This document shows, piece by piece, positions 29,601-39,786 of a stretch of 64,000 bases of DNA (positions are counted from its first letter, which is position 1; each line of letters begins with the position of its first letter). Below the pieces are notes generated by a model, which searched no databases, was not told where the DNA came from, and saw only the letters and a program-made list of their open reading frames with translations. The position numbers and the translations under genes were made by a program. Origin of the DNA: Eutreptiella sp. 'Long Island Sound 2002' (lineage: Eukaryota > Euglenozoa > Euglenophyceae > Eutreptiales > Eutreptiaceae). The DNA lies in the NCBI GenBank assembly GCA_964036045.1, contig OZ038387.1:56638427-56702426 (forward strand). The letters are read 5' to 3'.

Positions 29601-30365
29601 GAGGCCGCCCCGGGGCCTGCGCCAGGGGTATTCCTGGTCGGCCGGCCAGGTGTGGAGGTCCCGGGCGATGTCCTCCGCGGTCCCTGTGGGGGCGTCCTCT
29701 GGTGCCAGGTGCCACATGACGGCGAGCACCGCCCATGTGGAAAAGGGCCACGCCCGCGGGGGGGTGTACACCTGGATGGTCCACTGTGGGCACGCCCGCC
29801 GCACGCGGGACACGTGGAGCACCCCTCGGGCCATGTCCGCCGTCAGGACCAGCACCATTCCCGAGGGATCCACAATGATCCCCTCTGCGGGTCCACCGTG
29901 GCGGCCCCGGGTGTGCAGGGCCACCGCCGCCTGTCCCGCGTGGGTGACGCGGTCGACGGCCTCCTGGATGTTCACGCTGCCGCGCGCGGTCTCATCCAGG
30001 ATCCAGCCCTGCGTCACCCCGTAGCGTAGGGCGGCGCGTGCGGCCGCGGGTTTCACCTCGGGCAACGCTCCGTCGTCGGCATCGGGCTGGGGGTGCTGTC
30101 TGGGGCACCAGCCTTCGCCGGTGCAATGGCCCCGTTTCCACGCGGGGCAGATCGCGGATACGCTGCCCGCCGGCGGCGCAGGTTCCGCGGGCGCGCCCCC
30201 CGCGGGGGGCTCCGGCAATGCCTCCAGGTCGGAGTCTGTGCCCGCGTCCTCTTGTGGGGGGTCTCCTTCGCCGTCTCTGAGTCCCAGCGCCCTGATGACC
30301 TCGTGTGCTTCGTCCAGCGTCGGAGATCGGGGGCGTGTCTTGCGTGGTGCCGCGGGTTCCGCCAT
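26670..30365 (-). CDS. ORF A: zinc-finger protein with USP-like cysteine protease domain
   Basis: The ATG at 30365 (MAEPAAPRK) gives 1231 aa. The open frame runs further back into the 212-bp repeats, but that part is repeat translation. Residues 73-91 form a CCCH finger (C-X7-C-X5-C-X3-H). Around residue 620 is a Cys box DCTNCGAVAWMAACRHL, and around residue 790 a His box GGYRSHVLAGGRWAVW ending in QAYYMSA. Together these resemble the two catalytic boxes of ubiquitin-specific proteases (peptidase C19). Near residue 1100 there is a clean C2H2 finger (CPLCADKYYTSGAMLEHLAWH, C-X2-C-X12-H-X3-H). The tail is Ala/Pro-rich. Nucleic-acid binding is likely. The protease assignment rests on motif resemblance and needs a profile search. 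Confidence 0.7.
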   Translation of the reverse strand: MAEPAAPRKTRPRSPTLDEAHEVIRALGLRDGEGDPPQEDAGTDSDLEALPEPPAGGAPAEPAPPAGSVSAICPAWKRGHCTGEGWCPRQHPQPDADDGALPEVKPAAARAALRYGVTQGWILDETARGSVNIQEAVDRVTHAGQAAVALHTRGRHGGPAEGIIVDPSGMVLVLTADMARGVLHVSRVRRACPQWTIQVYTPPRAWPFSTWAVLAVMWHLAPEDAPTGTAEDIARDLHTWPADQEYPWRRPRGGLPVAPAAEGLSLAATLQRHPDKYARHFLQTGTVPAAPPDSEWRWDAGVAQPLPGPWTLPLWYLPMGTLAHATHAVKGAFPQPPLPGVALLRSLQAGAAWVRWREGKGRSSPYFPMVQGQALIHAEGMGTVEWGAIVPGTACRWITAAAPQPMRSPPACHRLLRMVPSLAPRHAFTRDVWKAVLSHTREWLTNPGTRYPPGPVLEQLTAPTPGVLHALHRASALTKQLNDEVLDLALEPLRVLYPQAHIPPAGTSNRLGRLGLQRRVEAAHPGGVVEQWLTLRNPSAAEGHWYLHQLLFQPRAAPEHRRQDPYHTHPERRGAQNYPQPIPPALPPGQGPEALQRGPPLDTATTVQQWGGDDASGAEPDCTNCGAVAWMAACRHLTRDTTGLRQYRPTDRTALASAVAAVTMGPVAAWPAQLLPHVPCRDTRPRRPAATHEPTAPLTAEQLYVVAAALLADGGESFVHHHGPAQIAGCIQGPQRDAPDPWHATLRGRTRVWGAGDGAPPHGPKQGEALVLQTAGYQAIVHGHAGGYRSHVLAGGRWAVWHSTARQGAFPPLSHVDWRQGPTQAYYMSADPWPLAVLLHTVSAPNKRQEPGWVNPPALVWSPDQEEHLRAAWQGDAIRATDVPDLHAGPITHARPAATLAVAQRGQQNPQWVVCMFSPADAHVVVCDPERLPGPEAVIRVADCTRMIIKALREGEHHAFLLQVRLKDNARAARPGVWPAAAHPADLELQLAVPTTVYHWLQAFHDLRWRSKPDRQIGSTHWQTWLQADVQRDAIRGLGPAPATRALDAAAPGRTLAPHTVLLANLPFEPAAEGAIRKSVQLPPARGATEPTKCPLCADKYYTSGAMLEHLAWHAVHAAAPADGKEAAANILQGRARRSPWHAPYTRRPPPQAADHADGGEEAPGAAPGAAGAAPPGPMSIPAGLAPLAPLTPLVPRAPLWAPLGTGSADAAHPDALAAPANPAAMPTRDS

Positions 30366-30438
30366 TGCTATGTCGCTGTGTCTAAGAGCAGGGGGCGGGG
30401 TGCGGATGTCCCGTGGCTGGTGCGTTGGTGCGTTGGTG

Positions 30439-33400
30439 CGTTGCTCGCTGTGGGGGTGGCGGAAGGGCGTCCCCGGGGGGGGTGCCTTCCACCGTTGTGA
30501 GGGGCGCCTGGTGTCAGGCGCTGTCCCTTCCCCGGCCGCTCGTCCTCCGGAGCGTGCAGCCAGGGTTCCGCGACCCGCGTGTCCCGGGTGCGGTCGATGC
30601 GGGCATGTGGACCCAGCACCGGCCCCACAGCGTGCGCCCTTGCGGGCCGGCGTTGCTCGCTGTGGGGGTGGCGGAAGGGCGTCCCCGGGGGGGTGCCTTC
30701 CACCGTTGTGAGGGGCGCCTGGTGTCAGGCGCTGTCCCTCCCCCGGCCGCGCTCGCCCTCCGTAGCGTGCAGCCAGGGTTCCGCGACCCGTGTGTCCCGG
30801 GCGCGGTCGATGCGGGCGTGTGGACCCAGCACCGGTCCCACAGCGTGCGCCCTCGCGGGCCGACGCTGCTCGCTGTGGGGCTGGCGGAATGGCGTCCCCG
30901 GGGGGGGTGCTTTCCACCGTTGTGAGGGGCGCCTGGTGTCAGGCGCTGTCCCTCCCCTGGCCGCTCGTCCTCCGGAGCGCGCAGCCAGGGTTCCGCGACC
31001 CGTGTGTCCCGGGCGCGGTCGATGTGGGCGTGTGGACCCAGTACCGGCCCCACGGCGTGCGCCCTTGCGGGCCGGCGTTGTTCGCCGTGGGGGTGGCGGA
31101 AGGGCGTCCCCGGGGGGGGCTGCCTTCCACCGTTGTGAGGGGCGTCTGGTGTCAGGCACTGTCCCTTCCTCGGCCGCTCGTCCTCCGGAGCGTGCGGCCA
31201 GGTTCCGCGACCCGCGTGTCCCGGGTGCGGTCGATGCGGGCAGTGGACCCAGCACCGGCCCCACAGCGTGCGCCCTTGCGGGCCGACGCTGCTCGCTGTG
31301 GGGGTGGCGGAAGGGCGTCCCCGGGGGGGGTGCCTTCCACCGTCGTGAGGGGCGCCTGGTGTCAGGCGCTGTCCCTCCCCCGGCCACTCGTCTTCCGGAG
31401 CGTGCAGCCAGGGCTCCGCGACCCGCGTGTCCCGGGGGGGGTCGATGCGGGCGTGTGGACCCAGCACCGGCCCCACAGCGTGCGCCCTTGCGGGCCGGTG
31501 TTGCTCGCTGTGGGGGTGGCGGAAGGGCGTCCCCGGGGGGGGTGCCTTCCACCGTTGTGAGGGGCGCCTGGTGTCAGGCGCTGTCCCTCCCCCGGCCGCT
31601 CGTCCTCCGGAGCGTGCAGCCAGGGTTCCGTGACCCGCGTGTCCCGGGTGCGGTCGATGCGGGCGTGTGGACCCAGCACCGGCCTCACAGCGTGCGCCCT
31701 TGCGGGCCGGCGTTGCTCGCTGTGGGGGTGGCAGAAGGGCGTCCCCGGGGGGGGTGCCTTCCACCGTTGTGAGGGGCGCCTGGTGTCAGGCGCTGTCCCT
31801 CCCCCGGCCGCTCGTCCTCCGGAGCGTGCAGCCAGGGTTCCGCGACCCGCGTGTCCTGGGCGCGGTCGGTGCGGGCGTGTGGACCCAGCACCGGCCCCAC
31901 AGCGTGCGCCCTTATGGGCCGGCGTTGCTCGCTGTGGGGGTGGTGGAGGGGCGCCCCCGGGGGGGGTGCCTGCCACCGTTGTGAGGGGCGCCTGGCGTCA
32001 GGCGCTGTCCCTCCCCCGGCCGCTCGTCCTTTGGAGCGCGCAGCCGGGGTTCTGCGACCCGTGTGTCCCGGGTGTGGTCGATGCGGGCGTGTGGACCCAG
32101 CACCGGCCCCGCAGCGTGCGCCCTTGCGGGCCGCCGTTGCTCGCTGTGGGGGTGGCGGAAGGGCGTCCCCGGGGGGGGTGCCTTCCACCGTTGTGAGGGG
32201 CGCCTAGTGTCAGGCGCTGTCCCTTCCCCGGCCGCTCGTCCTCCGGAGCGTGCAGCCAGGGTTCCGCGACCCGTGTGTCCCGGGTGCGGTCGGTGCGGGC
32301 GTGTGGACCCAGCACCGGCCCCACAGCGTGCGCCCTTGTGGGCTGGCGTTGCTCGCTGTGGGGGTGGCGGAAGGGCGTCCCCGGGGGGGGTGCCTTCCAC
32401 CGTTGTGAGGGGCGCCTGGTGTCAGGCGCTGTCCCTCCCCCGGCCGCTCGTCCTCTGGAGCGTGCAGCCAGGGCTCCGCGACCCGCGTGTCCCGGGCGCG
32501 GTTGATGTGGGCGTGTGGACCCAGCACCAGCCCCACAGCGTGCGCCCTTGCGGGCCGGCGTTGCTCGCTGTGGGGGTGGCGGAAGGGCGTCCCCGGGGGG
32601 GCTGCCTTCCGCCGTTGTGAGGGGCGCCTGGTGTCAGGCGCTGTCCCTTCCCCGGCCGCTCGTCCTCCGGAGCGTGCAGCTAGGGTTCCGCGACCCGCGT
32701 GTCCCGGGTGCGGTCGATGCGGGCGTGTGGACCCAGCACCGGCCCCACAGCGTGCGCCCTTGCGGGCTGGCGTTGCTCGCTATGGGGGTGGCGGAAGGGC
32801 GTCCCCGGGGGGGGTGCCTTCCACCGTTGTGAGGGGCGCCTGGTGTCAGGCGCTGTCACTCCCCCGGCTGCCCGTCCTCCGGAGCGTGCAGCCAGGGTTC
32901 CGCGACCCGTGTGTCCCGGGTGCGGTCGATGCGGGCGTGTGGACCCAGCACCGGCCCCACAGCGTGCGCCCTTGCGGGCCGGCGTTGCTCGCTGTGGGGG
33001 CGGCAGAAGGGCGTCCCCGGGGGGGGTGCCTTCCACCGTTGTGAGGGGCGCCTGGTGTCAGGCGCTGTCCCTTCCCCGGCCGCTCGTCCTCCGGAGCGTG
33101 CAGCTAGGGTTCCGCGACCCGTGTGTCCCGGGTGCGGTCGATGCGGGCGTGTGGACCCAGCACCGGCCCCACAGCGTGCGCCCTTGCGGGCCGGCGTTGC
33201 TCGCTGTGGGGGCGGCAGAAGGGCGTCCCCGGGGGGGGTGCCTTCCACCGTTGTGAGGGGCGCCTGGTGTCAGGCGCTGTCCCTCCCCCGGCTGCTGGTC
33301 CTCCGGAGCGCGCAGCCAGGGTTCCGCGACCCGTGTGTCCCGGGTGCGGTCGATGCGGGCGTGTGGACCCAGCACCAGCCCCACAGCGTGCGCCCTTGCG

Positions 33401-36400
33401 GGCCGGCGTTGCTCGCTGTGGGGGTGGCGGAAGGGCGTCCCCGGGGGGGGTGCCTTCCACCGTTGTGAGGGGCGCCCGGTGTCAGGCGCTGCCCCTCCCC
33501 CGGCCGCTCGTCCTCCGGAGCGTGCAGCCAGGGTTCCGCGACCCGTGTGTCCCGGGTGCGGTCGATGCGGGCGTGTGGACCCAGCACCGGCCCCACAGCG
33601 TGCGCCCTTGCGGGCCGGCGTTGCTCGCTGTGGGGGTGGCGGGAGGGCGTCCCCGGGGGGGGCTGCCTTCCACCGTTGTGAGGGGCGCCTGGTGTCAGGC
33701 GCTGTCCCTCCCCCGGCTGCTCGTCCTCCGGAGCGCGCAGCCAGGGTTCCGCGACCCGTGTGTCCCGGGTGCGGTCGATGCGGGCGTGTGGACCCAGCAC
33801 CGGCCCCACAGCGTGCGCCCTTGCGGGCCGGCGTTGCTCGCTGTGGGGGTGGCGGAAGGGCGTCCCCGGGGGGGGTGCCTTCCACCGTTGTGAGGGGCGC
33901 CTGGTGTCAGGCGCTGCCCCTCCCCCGGCCGCTCGTCCTCCGGAGCGTGCAGCCAGGGTTCCGCGACCCGTGTGTCCCGGGTGCGGTCGATGCGGGCGTG
34001 TGGACCCAGCACCGGCCCCACAGCGTGCGCCCTTGCGGGCCGGCGTTGCTCGCTGTGGGGGTGGCGGAAGGGCGTCCCCGGGGGGGGCTGCCTTCCACCG
34101 TTGTGAGGGGCGCTTGGTGCCAGGCGCTGTCCCTCCCCCGGCCGCTCGTCTTCCGGAGCGTGCAGCCAGGGTTCCGCGACCCGTGTGTCCCGGGTGCGGT
34201 CGATGCGGGCGTGTGGACCCAGCACCGGCCCCACAGCGTGCGCCCTTGCGGGCCGACGCTGCTCGCTGTGGGGGTGGCGGAAGGGCGTCCCCGGGGGGGG
34301 TGCCTTCCACCGTCGTGAGGGGCGCCTGGTGTCAGGCGCTGTCCCTCCCCCGGCCACTCGTCTTCCGGAGCGTGCAGCCAGGGCTCCGCGACCCGCGTGT
34401 CCCGGGGGGGGTCGATGCGGGCGTGTGGACCCAGCACCGGCCCCACAGCGTGCGCCCTTGCGGGCCGCTGTTGCTCGCTGTGGGGGTGGCGGAAGGGCGT
34501 CCCCGGGGGGGGTGCCTTCCACCGTTGTGAGGGGCGCCTGGTGTCAGGCGCTGTCCCTCCCCCGGCCGCTCGTCCTCCGGAGCGTGCAGCCAGGGTTCCG
34601 TGACCCGCGTGTCCCGGGTGCGGTCGATGCGGGCGTGTGGACCCAGCACCGGCCTCACAGCATGCGCCCTTGCGGGCCGGCGTTGCTCGCTGTGGGGGTG
34701 GCGGAAGGGCGTCCCCGGGGGGGGTGCCTTCCACCGTTGTGAGGGGCGCCTGGTGTCAGGCGCTGTCCCTCCCCCGGCCGCTCGTCCTCCGGAGCGTGCA
34801 GCCAGGGTTCCGCGACCCGCGTGTCCCGGGCGCGGTCGGTGCGGGCGTGTGGACCCAGCACCGGCCCCACAGCGTGCGCCCTTGCGGGCCGGCGTTGCTC
34901 GCTGTGGGGGTGGTGGAGGGGCGCCCCCGGGGGGGGTGCCTGCCACCGTTGTGAGGGGCGCCTGGCGTCAGGCGCTGTCCCTCCCCCGGCCGCTCGTCCT
35001 TTGGAGCGCGCAGCCGGGGTTCTGCGACCCGTGTGTCCCGGGTGTGGTCGATGCGGGCGTGTGGACCCAGCACCGGCCCCGCAGCGTGCGCCCTTGCGGG
35101 CCGCCGTTGCTCGCTGTGGGGGTGGCGGAAGGGCGTTCCCGGGGGGGGTGCCTTCCACCGTTGTGAGGGGCGCCTAGTATCAGGCGCTGTCCCTTCCCCG
35201 GCCGCTCGTCCTCCGGAGCGTGCAGCCAGGGTTCCGCGACCCGTGTGTCCCGGGTGCGGTCGGTGCGGGCGTGTGGACCCAGCACCGGCCCCACAGCGTG
35301 CGCCCTTGTGGGCTGGCGTTGCTCGCTGTGGGGGTGGCGGAAGGGCGTCCCCGGGGGGGGTGCCTTCCACCGTTGTGAGGGGCGCCTGGTGTCAGGCGCT
35401 GTCCCTCCCCCGGCCGCTCGTCCTCTGGAGCGTGCAGCCAGGGCTCCGCGACCCGCGTGTCCCGGGCGCGGTTGATGTGGGCGTGTGGACCCAGCACCAG
35501 CCCCACAGCGTGCGCCCTTGCGGGCCGGCGTTGCTCGCTGTGGGGGTGGCGGAAGGGCGTCCCCGGGGGGGCTGCCTTCCGCCGTTGTGAGGGGCGCCTG
35601 GTGTCAGGCGCTGTCCCTCCCCCGGCCGCTCGTCCTCCGGAGCGTGCAGCTAGGGTTCCGCGACCCGCGTGTCCCGGGTGCGGTCGATGCGGGCGTGTGG
35701 ACCCAGCACCGGCCCCACAGCGTGCGCCCTTGCGGGCTGGCGTTGCTCGCTGTGGGGGTGGCGGAAGGGCGTCCCCGGGGGGGGTGCCTTCCACCGTTGT
35801 GAGGGGCGCCTGGTGTCAGGCGCTGTCACTCCCCCGGCTGCCCGTCCTCCGGAGCGTGCAGCCAGGGTTCCGCGACCCGTGTGTCCCGGGTGCGGTCGAT
35901 GCGGGCGTGTGGACCCAGCACCGGCCCCACAGCGTGCGCCCTTGCGGGCCGGCGTTGCTCGCTGTGGGGGCGGCAGAAGGGCGTCCCCGGGGGGGGTGCC
36001 TTCCACCGTTGTGAGGGGCGCCTGGTGTCAGGCGCTGTCCCTCCCCCGGCTGCTCGTCCTCCGGAGCGCGCAGCCAGGGTTCCGCGACCCGTGTGTCCCG
36101 GGTGCGGTCGATGCGGGCGTGTGGACCCAGCACCAGCCCCACAGCGTGCGCCCTTGCGGGCCGGCGTTGCTCGCTGTGGGGGTGGCGGAAGGGCGTCCCC
36201 GGGGGGGGTGCCTTCCACCGTTGTGAGGGGCGCCCGGTGTCAGGCGCTGCCCCTCCCCCGGCCGCTCGTCCTCCGGAGCGTGCAGCCAGGGTTCCGCGAC
36301 CCGTGTGTCCCGGGTGCGGTCGATGCGGGCGTGTGGACCCAGCACCGGCCCCACAGCGTGCGCCCTTGCGGGCCGGCGTTGCTCGCTGTGGGGGTGGCGG

Positions 36401-37331
36401 AAGGGCGTCCCCGGGGGGGGCTGCCTTCCACCGTTGTGAGGGGCGCCTGGTGTCAGGCGCTGTCCCTCCCCCGGCTGCTCGTCCTCCGGAGCGCGCAGCC
36501 AGGGTTCCGCGACCCGTGTGTCCCGGGTGCGGTCGATGCGGGCGTGTGGACCCAGCACCGGCCCCACAGCGTGCGCCCTTGCGGGCCGGCGTTGCTCGCT
36601 GTGGGGGTGGCGGAAGGGCGTCCCCGGGGGGGGTGCCTTCCACCGTTGTGAGGGGCGCCTGGTGTCAGGCGCTGCCCCTCCCCCGGCCGCTCGTCCTCCG
36701 GAGCGTGCAGCCAGGGTTCCGCGACCCGTGTGTCCCGGGTGCGGTCGATGCGGGCGTGTGGACCCAGCACCGGCCCCACAGCGTGCGCCCTTGCGGGCCG
36801 GCGTTGCTCGCTGTGGGGGTGGCGGAAGGGCGTCCCCGGGGGGGGCTGCCTTCCACCGTTGTGAGGGGCGCTTGGTGCCAGGCGCTGTCCCTCCCCCGGC
36901 CGCTCGTCTTCCGGAGCGTGCAGCCAGGGTTCCGCGACCCGTGTGTCCCGGGTGCGGTCGATGCGGGCGTGTGGACCCAGCACCGGCCCCACAGCGTGCG
37001 CCCTTGCGGGCCGGCGTTGCTCGCTGTGGGGGTGGCGGAAGGGCGTCCCCGGGGGGGGCTGTCTTCCACCGTTGTGAGGGGCGCCTGGTGCCAGGCGCTG
37101 TCCCTCCCCCGGCTGCCCGTCCTCCGGAGCGTGCAGCCAGGGTTCCGCGACCCGCGTGTCCCGGGTGCGGTCGGTGTGGGCGTGGGGGCCCGGCACCGGC
37201 CCCACAGCGTGCGCCCTTGCGGGCCGGCGTTGCTCGCTGTGGGGGTGGCGGAAAGGCGTCCCCGGGGGGGGTGCCTTCCACCATGGTGAGGGGCGCTTGG
37301 GGTCAGGCGCTGTCCCTCTCCCGTCTGCCCG
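30439..37331 (-). repeat. Array of about 32 tandem 212-bp monomers in the element's leader
   Basis: The phrase GTTGCTCGCTGTGGGGGTGG recurs every 212 bp from 30439 to about 37227, with only a few percent divergence. Since 212 is not a multiple of 3, all apparent proteins change frame each unit, and open frames exist on both strands, so it is not coding. Its place upstream of ORF A matches the tandem promoter monomers of mouse L1 5' UTRs. Longer blocks repeat at offsets of 2,970 bp (31427 and 34397) and 2,758 bp (33335 and 36093). Confidence 0.9.
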
Positions 37332-38408
37332 CCCACTGCCGGGTGGGTTGCCGGGGTTCGTTGGGTGTGTGCGGTGTGTGAGGTGCCTGTGCCGTGCGTG
37401 TCGTGGTGCGTGGTGCTGCTCTTTCCTTGGTCCTCCGGTGCTCCCCTCTCCGGTGTCTCGGTGCGGTGTTGTGCTCGCCGTGTGCCCGCCGTGTCCCCTC
37501 CTCTGTGTGCGCCCCTTGCTCGTTTGCTGGCTTCCCCTTGTTCCTTTCGCGGCTTCGTTGCTCTTTACCCTTTCCTCTACCCCTCTCCCTGGCATGCACT
37601 TTTTCCCTGCCTCCGCTTTGTTGCGTGTCTCTGTCTTTTTTCTTGTCCGCCCGGGCTTCCTCTTTTGAACCTGCGTAGGGAGAGAAGGGTGCGTAAGCAA
37701 GCGTGCGGCGGCGGCGGTTTTGTCGCGACACGGCACCTCGAGCTGGCTGGTACGTCATGCGACATTCGTGTGCGACCGGCTTGCGTGTAGGTTTATCGCC
37801 CCATTTGCTCCCGGCTTGTTTCCACCCCCCTTTGGTCGCTACCTTTTCTCGTCGCCCGTTCCGCGTGCGCGGCGTGACATTCAACATACCTGCCTCTTTC
37901 CCCACTACCTTAACGTGTTCTAGTCCTCCCGCCTTGTTGGGCGTTCGCTTATGTGTGACGACGGCACGACGCAATACTTGCCTAAGCGTCTAAGACAACC
38001 CTACTTTAACGCCCGGACGCCCGGACGACACGAGCATACGCTTCTCTTCGGGACCTGTGAGGATAGAACATGGGTGCGTGCACGTGTGTTTGTTGGGACC
38101 CGGCACTCGCCGGCGCTATGCTATTTGTGTGTTTGCTCTTCCTGTCCCCCTCCCCGGCTATTTGTGTGTTCTAACCCACGCAACTCCGCGGTTGGCGACG
38201 TGGCACGACATGGTAACATACTTGCGTTCTTGGTGGCGGTGTGTGGCTTGTCTACTATTCGTTTGCATGCGGCGGCATACCTTTTGTTCCCTTTCGCTCC
38301 CCTTCGCCTCCTACATAAGCGGGCGTGCGGGTGGGCGGTGGGCACGTCTCGGTTACGTAGCGTAGCGTGGCAACATACTTGGACCCCACTAGTCACGTGT
38401 GTATGCTT

Positions 38409-38444
<36 letters not shown>

Positions 38445-39350
38445 TTGTGTTGTGCTTTACCTCGGTGGTCTTTTTGTTCCTCCCTGTTTGTCCCTTCATA
38501 CCATGCTGCTCGTCCGCGGCGGTGATGGCCTTGCGGCGTTCCGGGCATGCGCGTGCGGGCATACCTTTCTTTCCCTATGCGAGTGGGGGTGAGCATAGGC
38601 GTTCTTTCGGTGCCACCTCTTGTTGGTTTTCCTTGCCGGTGCGGTTTTCGTTGCGCTTTTCGTGGCGGCGCACTTTGGCGTTGCTTATCACGTTACTTGT
38701 TTTGCGCTTGTTACGGCGTTATGCACACAACATATGGCACATAACATACTTGCTTTCCGGCGGCCGGTGGCGTTGTTGTTGCTTGTGTGTATTTTTCATG
38801 CACGACATTCAACATACTTGGGTACATGTGCGGCCTCTTGCTCTTTTTGTTGTGATCCCCTTCGCGCGTATTTCCTACATGAGCGGGCTTGCATTGCTTG
38901 GTCGTGTACTTGTGGTATATCTCCACCGTGGTGCGGTTCGTTACCTATTTATTCTCCTTGTCTACCTCTTTCCGCGTTGTGTTTGTTTCGTTGGTTTTTC
39001 GCGGTGCGCGGCACATAACATACTTGCTTGTCGGCGGCCGGTGGCGTTGTTGTTGTCTATGTGTGGGTTGTTTTGGGGCGCGCACAAGTCCCTAGCGCCT
39101 AGGGCACGCACTTTGCTAGGTGGTTTGGGGCAAGCAACGCTCAGTTTCTTCGCCGTCGCGACTCTATTGTTCGTCTTTTTCGGTGAGTGTCCTATATTTT
39201 GCGACCTCGCCAAACAGCGGCGTAAAATTGTTGGGGGGGTTTCTGAGGTCGGAAAAGACGATTTTTCGCTTTATTTCTGCCGGCGGTGCGTCTTTTTCTC
39301 GTAATTTTATTTTTCTTCTGCTGCGATCGCGCGACCGGCTGACCAGCACC
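37332..39350 (-). other. 5'-terminal leader of the LINE-like element upstream of the monomers
   Basis: About 2 kb without recognisable genes. It holds a T33 run (38411-38443) and a diverged repeat: GGCGGCCGGTGGCGTTGTTG occurs at about 38760 and 39035, each preceded by ACATAACATACTTGC. The element's strand starts at 39350, abutting the duplicated chromovirus segment. Confidence 0.55.
38411..38443. repeat. Homopolymer T33 (A33 on the minus strand)
   Basis: Thirty-three consecutive T. It could mark the end of an older poly(A) insertion, but no flanking duplication was found. Confidence 0.9.
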
Positions 39351-39786
39351 ACCCAATAAGAGCAGAGCGCCAAGGAGGATTGGGAACCCACCGCTCTCGT
39401 TCCGGGAGTACAGGTCTCAGCACGACGGGTGCTGGGTCTGTTATGGCAAGGGAAACAACCATGCACATGACCACCGTCAGTGCAAGGTGTATGAGGCGGA
39501 CAAGAAGGCCTACTTCGCCGCCCACCCCGAGAAGAAGCCCAAGGAGCAGCGGATTTCCGATTGGAAGGCGAAAGGCGGAGACGGGGGAAAAGGCCAAGGC
39601 AAAGGCCAAGGAAAAGGCGGAGGAAGAGGCTATGGTGGTGGACCTGGCCAAGACCGACGAGTGAGGTCGATCGAGGAGGTTGCTGAGGACATGTTGAGGA
39701 CGTTGGAGGAACTCAAAGCCCAGCAACGTGGTGGACAAAGTCCTGGCGGATCGCAGCCGGAAGGGGCTGCGGGAAGCCAAGTCTAG
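39351..39786 (+). pseudogene. gag 3' end, duplicated fragment
   Basis: This repeats the gag C terminus, including the zinc-knuckle-like CWVC...HDHRQC and the Gly/Lys-rich tail, and ends in the same TAG. It lacks the capsid region and any start, so it exists only because of the duplication. Confidence 0.85.

Larger units (their letters stand above)
13566..39350 (-). mobile_element. Giant LINE-like (non-LTR) retrotransposon, 25.8 kb
   Basis: Minus-strand order: leader with an array of 212-bp monomers (about 37331-30439), ORF A (30365-26670), ORF B with AP endonuclease, RT and RNase H (26669-19974), ORF C (19935-18703), ORF D (18703-16619), a long G-rich 3' region and a tail of 7-bp repeats at 13566-13586. 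It interrupts the chromovirus pol gene and is flanked by a 1,516-bp duplication. There are no LTRs. AP endonuclease plus YIDD RT plus RNase H is typical of LINEs. Multiple ORFs and more than 25 kb are far outside the usual 4-8 kb. Confidence 0.8.

Noticed and set aside
30439-37331. Many long open frames on both strands across the 212-bp array, including frames of nearly 400 codons on the plus strand
   Set aside because: The unit is not a multiple of three, stop codons are rare because of the GC-rich composition, and the peptides are the same low-complexity Arg/Pro/Gly text shifted through frames.
30439-37331. CRISPR-like array
   Set aside because: Repeats are contiguous 212-bp monomers without unique spacers, in a eukaryotic retroelement.
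38411-38443. Poly(A) tail of the giant element
   Set aside because: It lies inside the element's 5' leader, not at the 13566 end, where a 7-bp repeat tail marks the junction.
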